7,125 bases of DNA, taken from the NCBI GenBank assembly GCA_002358965.1, contig DEPW01000059.1, forward strand, positions 1-7,125. Direction: 5' to 3'. Every line of letters starts with the position of its first letter. Positions within the stretch are counted from its first letter, which is position 1. The position numbers and the translations under genes were made by a program. Origin of the DNA: Bacteroidales bacterium UBA3382 (GTDB lineage Bacteria; Bacteroidota; Bacteroidia; Bacteroidales; UBA932). The notes under the pieces were generated by a model. It did no database searches. It saw nothing but the letters and a program-made list of their open reading frames with translations, and had not been told where the DNA came from. Shown in pieces: positions 1 to 6,645 of this stretch.

Positions 1-2006
1 CGGGTGAAAATCTTGTCCACCAGTCCGATGTGTGCCGACTCTGCGGGCACGAAGCATCCCACCTGCGCCATGAGCGTGATGAGGGCCGTCTGGCGCAACA
101 GTGCCGACTTACCGGCCATGTTCGGACCGGTGAGGATGATGATCTGCTGTTCGGAATTGTCGAGATGCAGGTCATTCGCCACATATTGTTCACCTACCGG
201 CATAAGGGTCTCTATCACAGGATGCCGCCCCTGGCTTATGTCCAAAGCGTGGCCGCGGCTCATCTCGGGACGGCAATAGCCGTGTTCGATTGCCGATACC
301 GCGAAAGATGCCAGGACATCGATTGTCGCCAAGGCATCGCAATTTTCATGTATCACAGATACCTTCGCCCTGATAGCCGCTATGAGATCCTGATATATGG
401 AAGTCTCCAAATTGTATATCCTCTCCTGCGCTCCGAGTATCTTGGCCTCATACTCTTTGAGTTCCTCGGTTATATACCTTTCGGCATTGACAAGGGTCTG
501 CTTCCTGATCCATTCCGCCGGAGCCTTGTCCCTGTATGTGTTGCGGACTTCGAGATAATAGCCGAAAACGCTATTGTAACCTATTTTCAGCGACGGTATT
601 CCGGTCCTGTCGATTTCCCTTTGCTGGAGATTGAGCAGATATTCTTTGCTGTGCACGGCAAGGTCGCGCAATTCGTCCAGTTCGGCGTTGACACCGGCTG
701 CGATGACATCGCCTTTGCCTATGGCGGAGGCAGGCTCGGGCGCAAGAGTCCGCTCTATAAGAGCCACCAGCTCCTCGCAACCGTCTATCCTTGCGACGAG
801 GGCATTCAACGAATCCGCTGTCTTGTGCGAACAAAGTTCTTTGACAGGAGTTCCCTGCCTGAGGCCGCGTTTGAGCTGCATCATCTCGCGCGGGGATATC
901 CTTCCTGCCGCCGCACGGGAAACAATCCTTTCGAGATCGCCTATTTCGCCGATGCGTTCCCTCACCCCGCCAAGGGCGTTTCTGTCTTCGACAAAATACG
1001 AAACCGCATCATAGCGGCCGTTCAACCGCCTGATATCCATTATCGGCATCGCCAGCCAGCTGCGGAGCATGCGGCTTCCCATGGGCGACGAACACCTGTC
1101 CATTACATCGAGCAAGCAAACTCCGTCGCTTCCGGCTGCCGAACTGAATATTTCCAGATTCCTTACGGTAAAACGGTCCATCCACACATAGTCCTCTTCG
1201 TCTATGCGCGAAATCGAGCATATATGGCCTATGTCGCTATGCTCGGTATGCTCGAGGTACACGAGTATCGCACCGGCAGCCGCGACTCCGAGAGGCATTT
1301 TCGACACCCCGAAGCCCTTCAGGGACTCGACACCGAACTGCTTTGCCAGCTTTCGGTAAGATGACTCGTAGACAAATGCCCATTCGTCAAGGGTCGATAT
1401 GTAATATTTGTCACCAAAATGTTCTTTGACACCTTTTTCATATCCGCGCGGTACGAGAATCTCCTTGGGGGCAAAGGAGCCGACAAGCATCTCGGCATAT
1501 TCGAGATTCCCTTGGGCGGCCTTGAAAGTACCGGTGGATATATCCAGGAACGCCATGCCCACAGTCTCTTTGTCAAACGAGAGAGCTGCCAGGAAATTGT
1601 TTTCCTTGCTATCGAGAAGCTGCTCGTTGTAGGCGACACCGGGGGTGACGAGTTCGGTAACTCCCCTTTTTACTATCTTTTTGGTAAGTTTCGGGTCCTC
1701 CAGCTGGTCGCACACGGCCACCTTGTAACCGGCGCGCACGAGTTTGGGTAGATACAGATCTATCGAATGATGAGGAAAACCGGCCAGCTCGACCGATGCC
1801 GCATAACCGTTCGCCCTCTTGGTAAGGACTATTCCGAGCACTTTGCTCGCCGTCACGGCATCTTCCCCGAAAGTTTCATAGAAATCTCCCACTCTGAAAA
1901 GCAGAATCGCATCGGGATATCTCGCCTTTACCTCGTAATATTGTTTCATCAGCGGTGTCTCGACTACTCCGCCGCTGCCTTTTATGATTTTTTCAGATTT
2001 TCCCAT
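1..2006 (-). CDS. mutS: DNA mismatch repair protein MutS, N-terminal 668 codons (partial, 3' end off the left edge)
   Basis: MutS binds base mismatches and small loops in newly replicated DNA and, using ATP, recruits MutL for repair. The minus-strand frame from the ATG at 2004-2006 is open to the left edge; I checked it triplet by triplet and found no stop. The N-terminus carries the mismatch-reading motif GDFYE, with Phe42 and Glu44 as the residues that stack on and contact the mismatch, so this is MutS1 and not MutS2. Next come the connector region (about 130-265), the lever and clamp regions (about 265-560, with GYYLEV near 481-487), and the ATPase domain with Walker A GPNMAGKS at 627-634 (bases 105-128). 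The visible part stops at residues DKIFT. Walker B, the signature loop and the C-terminal helix-turn-helix lie outside; family members are usually about 850-880 residues. Bacteroidota MutS proteins commonly have Ala-Leu-Leu after the Walker A Ser, as here. The start fits because GDFYE sits at its usual distance from it and no nearby in-frame start lies upstream. Confidence 0.98.
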   Translation of the reverse strand, partial: MGKSEKIIKGSGGVVETPLMKQYYEVKARYPDAILLFRVGDFYETFGEDAVTASKVLGIVLTKRANGYAASVELAGFPHHSIDLYLPKLVRAGYKVAVCDQLEDPKLTKKIVKRGVTELVTPGVAYNEQLLDSKENNFLAALSFDKETVGMAFLDISTGTFKAAQGNLEYAEMLVGSFAPKEILVPRGYEKGVKEHFGDKYYISTLDEWAFVYESSYRKLAKQFGVESLKGFGVSKMPLGVAAAGAILVYLEHTEHSDIGHICSISRIDEEDYVWMDRFTVRNLEIFSSAAGSDGVCLLDVMDRCSSPMGSRMLRSWLAMPIMDIRRLNGRYDAVSYFVEDRNALGGVRERIGEIGDLERIVSRAAAGRISPREMMQLKRGLRQGTPVKELCSHKTADSLNALVARIDGCEELVALIERTLAPEPASAIGKGDVIAAGVNAELDELRDLAVHSKEYLLNLQQREIDRTGIPSLKIGYNSVFGYYLEVRNTYRDKAPAEWIRKQTLVNAERYITEELKEYEAKILGAQERIYNLETSIYQDLIAAIRAKVSVIHENCDALATIDVLASFAVSAIEHGYCRPEMSRGHALDISQGRHPVIETLMPVGEQYVANDLHLDNSEQQIIILTGPNMAGKSALLRQTALITLMAQVGCFVPAESAHIGLVDKIFT

Positions 2007-2032
2007 ATAGCACCATTCAGCCAAAAAGTTTA

Positions 2033-2040
2033 CAAACTTA
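2033..2040 (-). promoter_or_regulatory. Candidate mutS promoter, -7 box TAAGTTTG
   Basis: Read on the minus strand the bases are TAAGTTTG, matching the Bacteroidota primary sigma factor -7 consensus TAnnTTTG. A weak -33 partner TTTC lies at 2060-2063 (consensus TTTG) with a 19-base spacer, which is in the usual range. Transcription would begin near 2027, giving a leader of about 20 bases before the mutS ATG. A second TAnnTTTG match (TAATTTTG, minus strand, 2178-2185) lies farther upstream but has no -33 partner at the right distance. The call rests on a short motif plus good placement. Confidence 0.5.
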
Positions 2041-2069
2041 ACAAAAAATCCGTACATGAGAAAGGCCGT

Positions 2070-2274
2070 ACCGGCATATAACCGGCACAGCCTCCAATAA
2101 AAACACGTTAAACCTTAAATATTAATCAAGACCGGACGAACGAATCCACCGAAATCGTCCAGCAAACTCATTTGCAACAAAATTATCGTGAAATCATCAA
2201 AAAAAGAAAAAATGCGTTGCCACAAAATAGACATGCTTCGGGTAATCTTATATACATTTTACATACAACCGGCA
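2070..2274 (+). repeat. Three copies of the 7-mer ACCGGCA in the intergenic region
   Basis: ACCGGCA occurs at 2070-2076, 2081-2087 and 2268-2274. The first two start 11 bases apart, about one helical turn, and lie just upstream of the candidate mutS -33 element. The third lies about 60 bases upstream of the candidate glycosyltransferase promoter. Such spacing would suit a protein binding one face of the helix, but 7-mers of this composition can recur by chance, and no known regulator is recognised. Reported as a possible operator only. Confidence 0.2.
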
Positions 2275-2333
2275 TCAAAGGGTTTTATTGGAATTTTAAA
2301 GGTCTACAATTCAGAAAATTCGAAACAGCTTGC

Positions 2334-2341
2334 TATCTTTG
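2334..2341 (+). promoter_or_regulatory. Candidate glycosyltransferase/YfhO promoter, -7 box TATCTTTG
   Basis: TATCTTTG is an exact match to the Bacteroidota -7 consensus TAnnTTTG and lies 18 bases before the ATG at 2360. Transcription would begin near 2346-2348, leaving a short A/T-rich leader of about 12-14 bases without a Shine-Dalgarno sequence. The -33 region (about 2308-2315) has no good TTTG, so the upstream half is weak. The position of this box also argues against the upstream in-frame ATG at 2330, which would lie before the transcript start. Confidence 0.6.
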
Positions 2342-2359
2342 TGGATATTTTTTTCAAAA

Positions 2360-3667
2360 ATGAAAAAAGCGCTGATCATTACATATTACTGGCCTCCGAC
2401 AGGCGGCTCCGGAGTCCAGCGCTGGCTTAAATTTTCAAAATATCTGCCTGAGTACGGGTGGAAGCCGGTCATATATACTCCGCAGAACCCCGAAAGGCTC
2501 GTCACCGACGAAAGCCTCTGTGATGACATCCTTCCCGGAACCGAAGTGATCATGACGCATATAACGGAGCCGTATGGCATCTACCGGCGGCTTACCGGAG
2601 GAAAGGGCATATCGAAAGAGGTCAATATAGTCAGCGCGTCGTCGGACAAATCTTTGATACAGCGTATCTCAATGAAAGCCAGGGGAAACCTGTTCGTCCC
2701 GGATCCGAGATGCCTGTGGATAAGGCCGTCCGTAAGATTCCTGAAAAGATATCTGGAAAAGCATCCGGCCGATGTAATCGTAACTACCGGACCCCCACAT
2801 TCCATGCACCTGATAGGCAAAGAGTTGAAACGCCTAACCGGTATACCGTGGGTGGCAGATTTCAGAGACCCGTGGACGGAAATATTTTACTTCAAATACA
2901 TCCCGATGTGCAAAGCGGTGCGCAGAAAGCACATCAGGCTTGAAAAGAGCGTACTCGACGAAGCCGATGCCGTAGTCGCGGTTTCACCGGTAGTACGGCG
3001 CGACTTCATGAAGAAGACCGGCACGCCCGTAACCCTCATAACCAACGGGTGGGATGCCGAAGATTTCCGGGGTGCAAGGCCTGTGTCATGGCCTACATTC
3101 AACATCGTCCATACAGGCCTGTTCGCCGCAGACGGCAATCCCGAGAACCTGTGGCTGTCATTAAAGGAATTGTGCGCCGAAGTTCCCGGATTTTCGGAAA
3201 GATTGCGCATCCGGCTCGCCGGCAAGACCGACCGGCAGATACTCGATTCCATAAATGCCGCCGGGCTTCATGCCGACTATCTGGGCTATGTGCCTCACGA
3301 AGCGGCAGTATCGGAGCTCTTCGGAGCCTCCATACTCATACTGCCTTTACGCAACGAACCTGAATACAAGGCCGTCCTCCCCGGAAAACTGTTCGAATAT
3401 CTCGCTTCGGGCCGTCCCGTAATAGGGATCGGTTCGCCTGACGGAGCCATGGCCGAAATGCTCGAAACAAGCGGCTGCGGAAAGGCCTTCGGATGGGACG
3501 ATACCGAAAAACTGAAAGCGGAAATACTCCGGCTCTGGAAACAGTACGAGGAAAACGGGAAAACCGAAGAAACCGACAGGAAGGCGGCAATGGAATACGA
3601 ACGCTCACGGCTCGCCTGCAGGATGGCCGGACTGTTGGAAGACATTGCATCAAAAACACATAAATGA
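2360..3667 (+). CDS. GT4-like (GT-B fold) glycosyltransferase, 435 aa
   Basis: Probable cytoplasmic retaining glycosyltransferase that moves a sugar from a nucleotide-sugar donor to an envelope glycan, lipid or saccharide; donor and acceptor are unknown. The N-terminal half opens with a hydrophobic strand (KKALIITYYWPP) followed by the glycine-rich loop GGSGVQR at 15-21, typical of the GT4-like N-terminal domain. It continues with VTTGPPHS (141-148) and ADFRDPW (166-172). The linker VSPVVRRDF (208-216) and TNGWDAEDF (228-236) lead to the donor-binding C-terminal domain with HTG (251-253), LAGK (286-289) and PGKLFEYLASGRPV (341-354), which corresponds to the donor-site helix of GT4 enzymes with Glu346. 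There is no signal peptide or membrane segment. I chose the ATG at 2360 over the one at 2330 because family proteins begin with this hydrophobic strand and because of the promoter position. The stop is 4 bp from the next start, so the two genes are probably co-transcribed. The family is clear; the exact function is not. Confidence 0.9.
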   Translation: MKKALIITYYWPPTGGSGVQRWLKFSKYLPEYGWKPVIYTPQNPERLVTDESLCDDILPGTEVIMTHITEPYGIYRRLTGGKGISKEVNIVSASSDKSLIQRISMKARGNLFVPDPRCLWIRPSVRFLKRYLEKHPADVIVTTGPPHSMHLIGKELKRLTGIPWVADFRDPWTEIFYFKYIPMCKAVRRKHIRLEKSVLDEADAVVAVSPVVRRDFMKKTGTPVTLITNGWDAEDFRGARPVSWPTFNIVHTGLFAADGNPENLWLSLKELCAEVPGFSERLRIRLAGKTDRQILDSINAAGLHADYLGYVPHEAAVSELFGASILILPLRNEPEYKAVLPGKLFEYLASGRPVIGIGSPDGAMAEMLETSGCGKAFGWDDTEKLKAEILRLWKQYEENGKTEETDRKAAMEYERSRLACRMAGLLEDIASKTHK

Positions 3668-3671
3668 CAAT

Positions 3672-6140
3672 ATGGACAAGACTTTAAAAAATGCACTCTC
3701 TTACATCGGAATAGTGGCGCTGTTCGCCGTCATAGCTTTCGGATTCGCGCCACAACTGCTTGGTGACAAAGTGATCTACCAACATGACAGGGTCGCATGG
3801 TTAGAGGCTTCGCAGGAAACCAAGGAATACAACGCCGCCCACCCGGACGACAAGACCAGGTGGAGCAACTCGATGTTTTCGGGAATGCCGAACGTATCGT
3901 TCTACGCCAATACCGAAGGCAACCTGCTCGGCTATATCAACCCTATACTCGACAAGACAAGGCCGGGCAGCTATCTGCTCATTTCGCTCCTCGGAGGCTT
4001 CCTGCTGATGCTCTCCTTCGGATACGGAAAAAGCACCGCCGTGCTCGGAGCGATAGCCATAACGCTCTGTTCCTACAACATACAGATAATCCAGGCCGGA
4101 CACAACACCAAAATGCTGGCAATCGCCTATATGCCTTGGGTGCTGGCATCCATCGTATATGCATACAAGGCGAAAAGCCTTCCTGCGCAATTGCTCGGAG
4201 CCGCACTCTTCGGGGTGACCCTTTCGCTCCAGATACAGCCCAATCATCCGCAAATAACCTATTATCTCGCCATAATCGTCCTGGCATATGCCATCACCGA
4301 ACTCGTACTTGCGATAAAAGGCAAGACCTTCAAGCGGTTCGCCATCGCTTCGGCACTGCTGCTCGTCATAGGGGTGTGCGGAATAGCCACCGTTTCCAAC
4401 AAGCTCCTGCCACTTATGGAGTACACCGGATATTCCATCCGCGGAGGCTCGGGACTTGAAGAAGAAGAGGGGGAAGACGAAGGGCTCGACCTGGCCTATG
4501 CTACGGCATGGTCATACGGCATAGAAGAAACACCGAATCTGATGATTCCGAACCTGAACGGAGGCTCGTCAGCCGGAGCGTTGGGTGACAATTCGGACAT
4601 ATACGCCCTGCTGAGACGGGCAAACATACCTAACCTCGAGCGGACGATGGACAATCTTCCGCTTTACTGGGGGCCTCAGCCTTTCACGGTAGGGCCGATG
4701 TATCTGGGAGCCGTCGTCGTAATGCTCGCCCTGCTCGGGCTGATCATATCTGAAGACAGGCGGAAATGGTGGCTGCTGGCGGTGTCCATCTTCGCCATAT
4801 TGCTTGCCTGGGGTTCGCATATCATGGGCTTCACAAAGGCGATGTATGAAATCCTGCCGTTCTACAACAAGTTCAGGACAGTCTCCATGGCACTCGTAAT
4901 CCTGCAGATCACCACTCCGCTGCTCGCAGTAATGGGAATATCCGAATTTCTTAAAGACCGGAAAAAATACATGAAGAGCCTCTATGCGGCCGTCGGAATC
5001 ACGGCAGGAATAGCCCTGCTGCTATGTATCTTCCCGGGGATTATCGGAAACTTCTCCTCGGCCTCGGACGCGCAATACGGCAGCGAGATGGCGGCTGCGC
5101 TCAAGGCAGACAGGATATCGCTTCTGAGAAGCGACGCACTCCGGACAGCCGCTCTGATAGTAGCTGCCGCCGCCATCATGATCTTCGTTCCTGCAAAAAG
5201 GACAGGATATGCCTATGCGGCCTTGGCGGCACTCGTGCTTTTCGATCTATGGGGAGTAGACAAGAGGTATCTTAACGACAACCACATGGTGGACAAGAGC
5301 ACCTATCAGTCCATGATGAGGGAAAGGCCGGTGGATGCCTTCATCCTCCAGGATCCGGAGCCATATTACAGGGTGGTCGACCTGAGCAGCGACATATTCA
5401 ACAGCTCGGCCGCGAGCTATTATCACAAAAACATCGGCGGATACAGCGCTGCAAAGCTCAGCAGCTATCAAAATGTCATCAACGGATATCTCATAGATGA
5501 GATTAACCGCATATACGGTGTCATCGGGCAGTGCAACACCATCGAAGAGGTACAGCAACGGCTGCCTTACTCTCCGGTACTGTCGATGCTCAATTGCAAG
5601 TACATCATACTCGATGGCGAAATGCCTCCGGTGACCAACCGCTGGGCACAGGGCAATGCATGGTTCGCAGGTAGCGTATCCTCAGTTCAGTCTGCTGCTG
5701 CCGCCCTTGACTCTTTGGGTACAATCGACCCACGCACCGAGACCGTGCTCACCTCGGATGAAGGGAGTGCCGAAACGCCGGCCGACAGCCTTTCCGCCTC
5801 GAAAGGCAGCATCCTGCTTACGGAATATTCTCCGAAAAGGTTGAAATACTCGGCCGAATCCGAACTGGGCGGCCTCGCCGTATTCAGCGATATATATTAT
5901 CCGGCAGGATGGAAAGCATACATCGACGGTAAGGAAACGGAAATCAAATGCGCGAACTATCTGCTTCGCGCCATAGACATCCCGGCCGGACAGCATGAGA
6001 TAGTCTTCGAATTCGAGCCTCAATCCTACATGAAAGGCGACAGGATAAGCCTTGCCACCTCGTCGACGATCATCATAGTATTGGCCGGCGCAATAGTCGC
6101 AGTCATCATGGGCAGGCGCGCCCGTAAACCTCAAAGCTGA
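3672..6140 (+). CDS. YfhO-family polytopic membrane protein, putative GT-C-like envelope glycosylation protein, 822 aa
   Basis: Large inner-membrane protein resembling YfhO. In Firmicutes, YfhO proteins are needed to glycosylate lipoteichoic acid outside the membrane; the Bacteroidota role is not established. I count 14 hydrophobic segments, near 10-29, 101-117, 121-139, 147-165, 172-187, 195-214, 222-242, 341-359, 366-383, 405-424, 436-456, 490-507, 512-528 and 794-813. With the N-terminus inside, basic stretches (KGKTFKR, EDRRK, KDRKKYMK, RRARK at the end) all fall in the cytoplasm. That places loop 30-100 with the acidic/basic trio HDR (38-40), the acidic loop 262-270, and a soluble domain at 529-793 outside. 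The domain's last part (FSDIYYPAGWKAYIDGKE, 738-755) is the characteristic YfhO C-terminal region. The start at 3672 lies 4 bp after the glycosyltransferase stop; an in-frame ATG at 3645 would add 9 polar residues and overlap that gene, so it is less likely. The 3' end overlaps folA on the other strand by 35 bp. Confidence 0.9.
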   Translation: MDKTLKNALSYIGIVALFAVIAFGFAPQLLGDKVIYQHDRVAWLEASQETKEYNAAHPDDKTRWSNSMFSGMPNVSFYANTEGNLLGYINPILDKTRPGSYLLISLLGGFLLMLSFGYGKSTAVLGAIAITLCSYNIQIIQAGHNTKMLAIAYMPWVLASIVYAYKAKSLPAQLLGAALFGVTLSLQIQPNHPQITYYLAIIVLAYAITELVLAIKGKTFKRFAIASALLLVIGVCGIATVSNKLLPLMEYTGYSIRGGSGLEEEEGEDEGLDLAYATAWSYGIEETPNLMIPNLNGGSSAGALGDNSDIYALLRRANIPNLERTMDNLPLYWGPQPFTVGPMYLGAVVVMLALLGLIISEDRRKWWLLAVSIFAILLAWGSHIMGFTKAMYEILPFYNKFRTVSMALVILQITTPLLAVMGISEFLKDRKKYMKSLYAAVGITAGIALLLCIFPGIIGNFSSASDAQYGSEMAAALKADRISLLRSDALRTAALIVAAAAIMIFVPAKRTGYAYAALAALVLFDLWGVDKRYLNDNHMVDKSTYQSMMRERPVDAFILQDPEPYYRVVDLSSDIFNSSAASYYHKNIGGYSAAKLSSYQNVINGYLIDEINRIYGVIGQCNTIEEVQQRLPYSPVLSMLNCKYIILDGEMPPVTNRWAQGNAWFAGSVSSVQSAAAALDSLGTIDPRTETVLTSDEGSAETPADSLSASKGSILLTEYSPKRLKYSAESELGGLAVFSDIYYPAGWKAYIDGKETEIKCANYLLRAIDIPAGQHEIVFEFEPQSYMKGDRISLATSSTIIIVLAGAIVAVIMGRRARKPQS
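6106..6140. other. Convergent 3' coding overlap of the YfhO-family gene and folA
   Basis: The plus-strand YfhO-family gene stops at 6138-6140 and the minus-strand folA stops at 6106-6108, so 35 bp encode both proteins. They specify roughly residues 812-822 of the membrane protein (the basic cytoplasmic tail) and the last 11 residues of dihydrofolate reductase, including its final strand FSFEVYG. The stretch holds a perfect 8-bp palindrome GGCGCGCC at 6115-6122 but no hairpin with a T run, so no terminator for either gene is visible here. Transcripts probably run into the opposing gene. Confidence 0.9.
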
Positions 6141-6621
6141 AGATAAGTCCGCTCTGCTCGTCCTTCATCTCCGGAGACGAAGACAGAGACTTCCAAATAC
6201 GGGGAGACAATTCCGGAAAAAACGTGTCCGCATCGGCTATCTCGGTGCGGACATGTGTCATATAGACAGTATCCGCATATTCGAGAGCCTGGGCATAGAC
6301 GCTGCCTCCCCCGATGATGAAGACTTCTCCGTCACATTCGGCAAAGGCCGCTTCGAGCGACGGCATGCATTCTATCCCCTCGACGCCATCCAATCCGCAT
6401 GAAGACGGGTCGCGGGTTATGACTATGTTCCTCCTTTTGGGAAGCGGGCGGCCAATCGACTCGAAAGTACGGCGTCCCATTATCACCGTATGGCCGGATG
6501 TGGTTTTTTTGAAATATTTCAGGTCCTCCGACAGATGCCACGGCATGTCGTTTCCCCGGCCTATGGCGAGATTGTCCGCCACGGCCACGATCATGTTGAT
6601 TTTAAGGTTTCCGTAAGACAT
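6106..6621 (-). CDS. folA: Dihydrofolate reductase, 171 aa
   Basis: Reduces dihydrofolate to tetrahydrofolate with NADPH in the cytoplasm, restoring the one-carbon carrier that thymidylate synthase oxidises. It is the usual target of trimethoprim. The sequence shows the full family pattern in order: strand INMIVAVADNLAIG (8-21); MPWHLSEDLKYFKKTT (26-41) with Asp33 matching the catalytic acid (Asp27 in E. coli); GHTVIMGRRTFESIGRPLPKR (43-63) for NADPH binding; VFIIGGGSVYAQAL (100-113) with the glycine turn; and a final strand FSFEVYG (161-167). Length is normal (about 160-170). The ATG at 6619-6621 is preferred over Met10 because NLKIN supplies the first strand; no Shine-Dalgarno is visible. 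thyA ends 24 bp upstream on the same strand, so the two are probably one transcript. The 3' end is shared with the convergent YfhO-family gene. Confidence 0.97.
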   Translation of the reverse strand: MSYGNLKINMIVAVADNLAIGRGNDMPWHLSEDLKYFKKTTSGHTVIMGRRTFESIGRPLPKRRNIVITRDPSSCGLDGVEGIECMPSLEAAFAECDGEVFIIGGGSVYAQALEYADTVYMTHVRTEIADADTFFPELSPRIWKSLSSSPEMKDEQSGLIFSFEVYGRACP

Positions 6622-6645
6622 GATATCTAATATATGACAATGGTA

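Larger units (their letters stand above)
2007..2359. other. Divergent intergenic region between mutS and the glycosyltransferase gene
   Basis: This 353 bp gap separates two genes read away from each other, so it should hold the promoters of both. It is clearly richer in A and T than the coding DNA on either side, especially at 2165-2359. Two short plus-strand open frames (starting near 2172 and 2188) run through it into the glycosyltransferase gene. They have low-complexity Lys/Asn-rich translations and no recognisable family, so I do not call them genes. I see no tRNA, no recognisable riboswitch and no hairpin followed by a T run. A weak inverted repeat (GGACGA at 2134-2139, TCGTCC at 2155-2160, 15-base loop) and three copies of ACCGGCA are the only other structure noticed. 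Confidence 0.85.

Noticed and set aside
105..128. MutS Walker A followed by Ala-Leu-Leu where E. coli has Thr-Tyr-Met, as a possible defect
   Set aside because: The catalytic Gly-Lys-Ser core is intact and this variant is usual in Bacteroidota MutS, so it is a lineage feature.
30..1364. A 444-codon plus-strand open frame opposite mutS
   Set aside because: It lies in exact codon register antisense to mutS and stays open because mutS here avoids TTA, CTA and TCA codons. Its translation shows no recognisable domain, while the minus strand encodes clear MutS motifs throughout.
2172..2430. Small plus-strand frames of 63 and 80 codons in the intergenic region
   Set aside because: Low-complexity translations, no promoter at a sensible distance, and both run into the glycosyltransferase coding sequence in other frames.
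3295..3696. Antisense frames of 133 and 107 codons at the end of the glycosyltransferase gene
   Set aside because: Ser/Arg-rich shifted translations opposite the conserved donor-binding domain; no promoter or recognisable family.
3797..4459. A 220-codon plus-strand frame and antisense frames of up to 150 codons inside the YfhO-family gene
   Set aside because: They overlap a well-supported membrane protein frame, have Arg/His-rich translations typical of shifted GC-rich codons, and show no family motif.
6115..6122. GGCGCGCC palindrome in the 3' overlap as a possible bidirectional terminator or regulatory site
   Set aside because: It has no loop and no T run on either side, and it is fully explained by the two overlapping coding frames.
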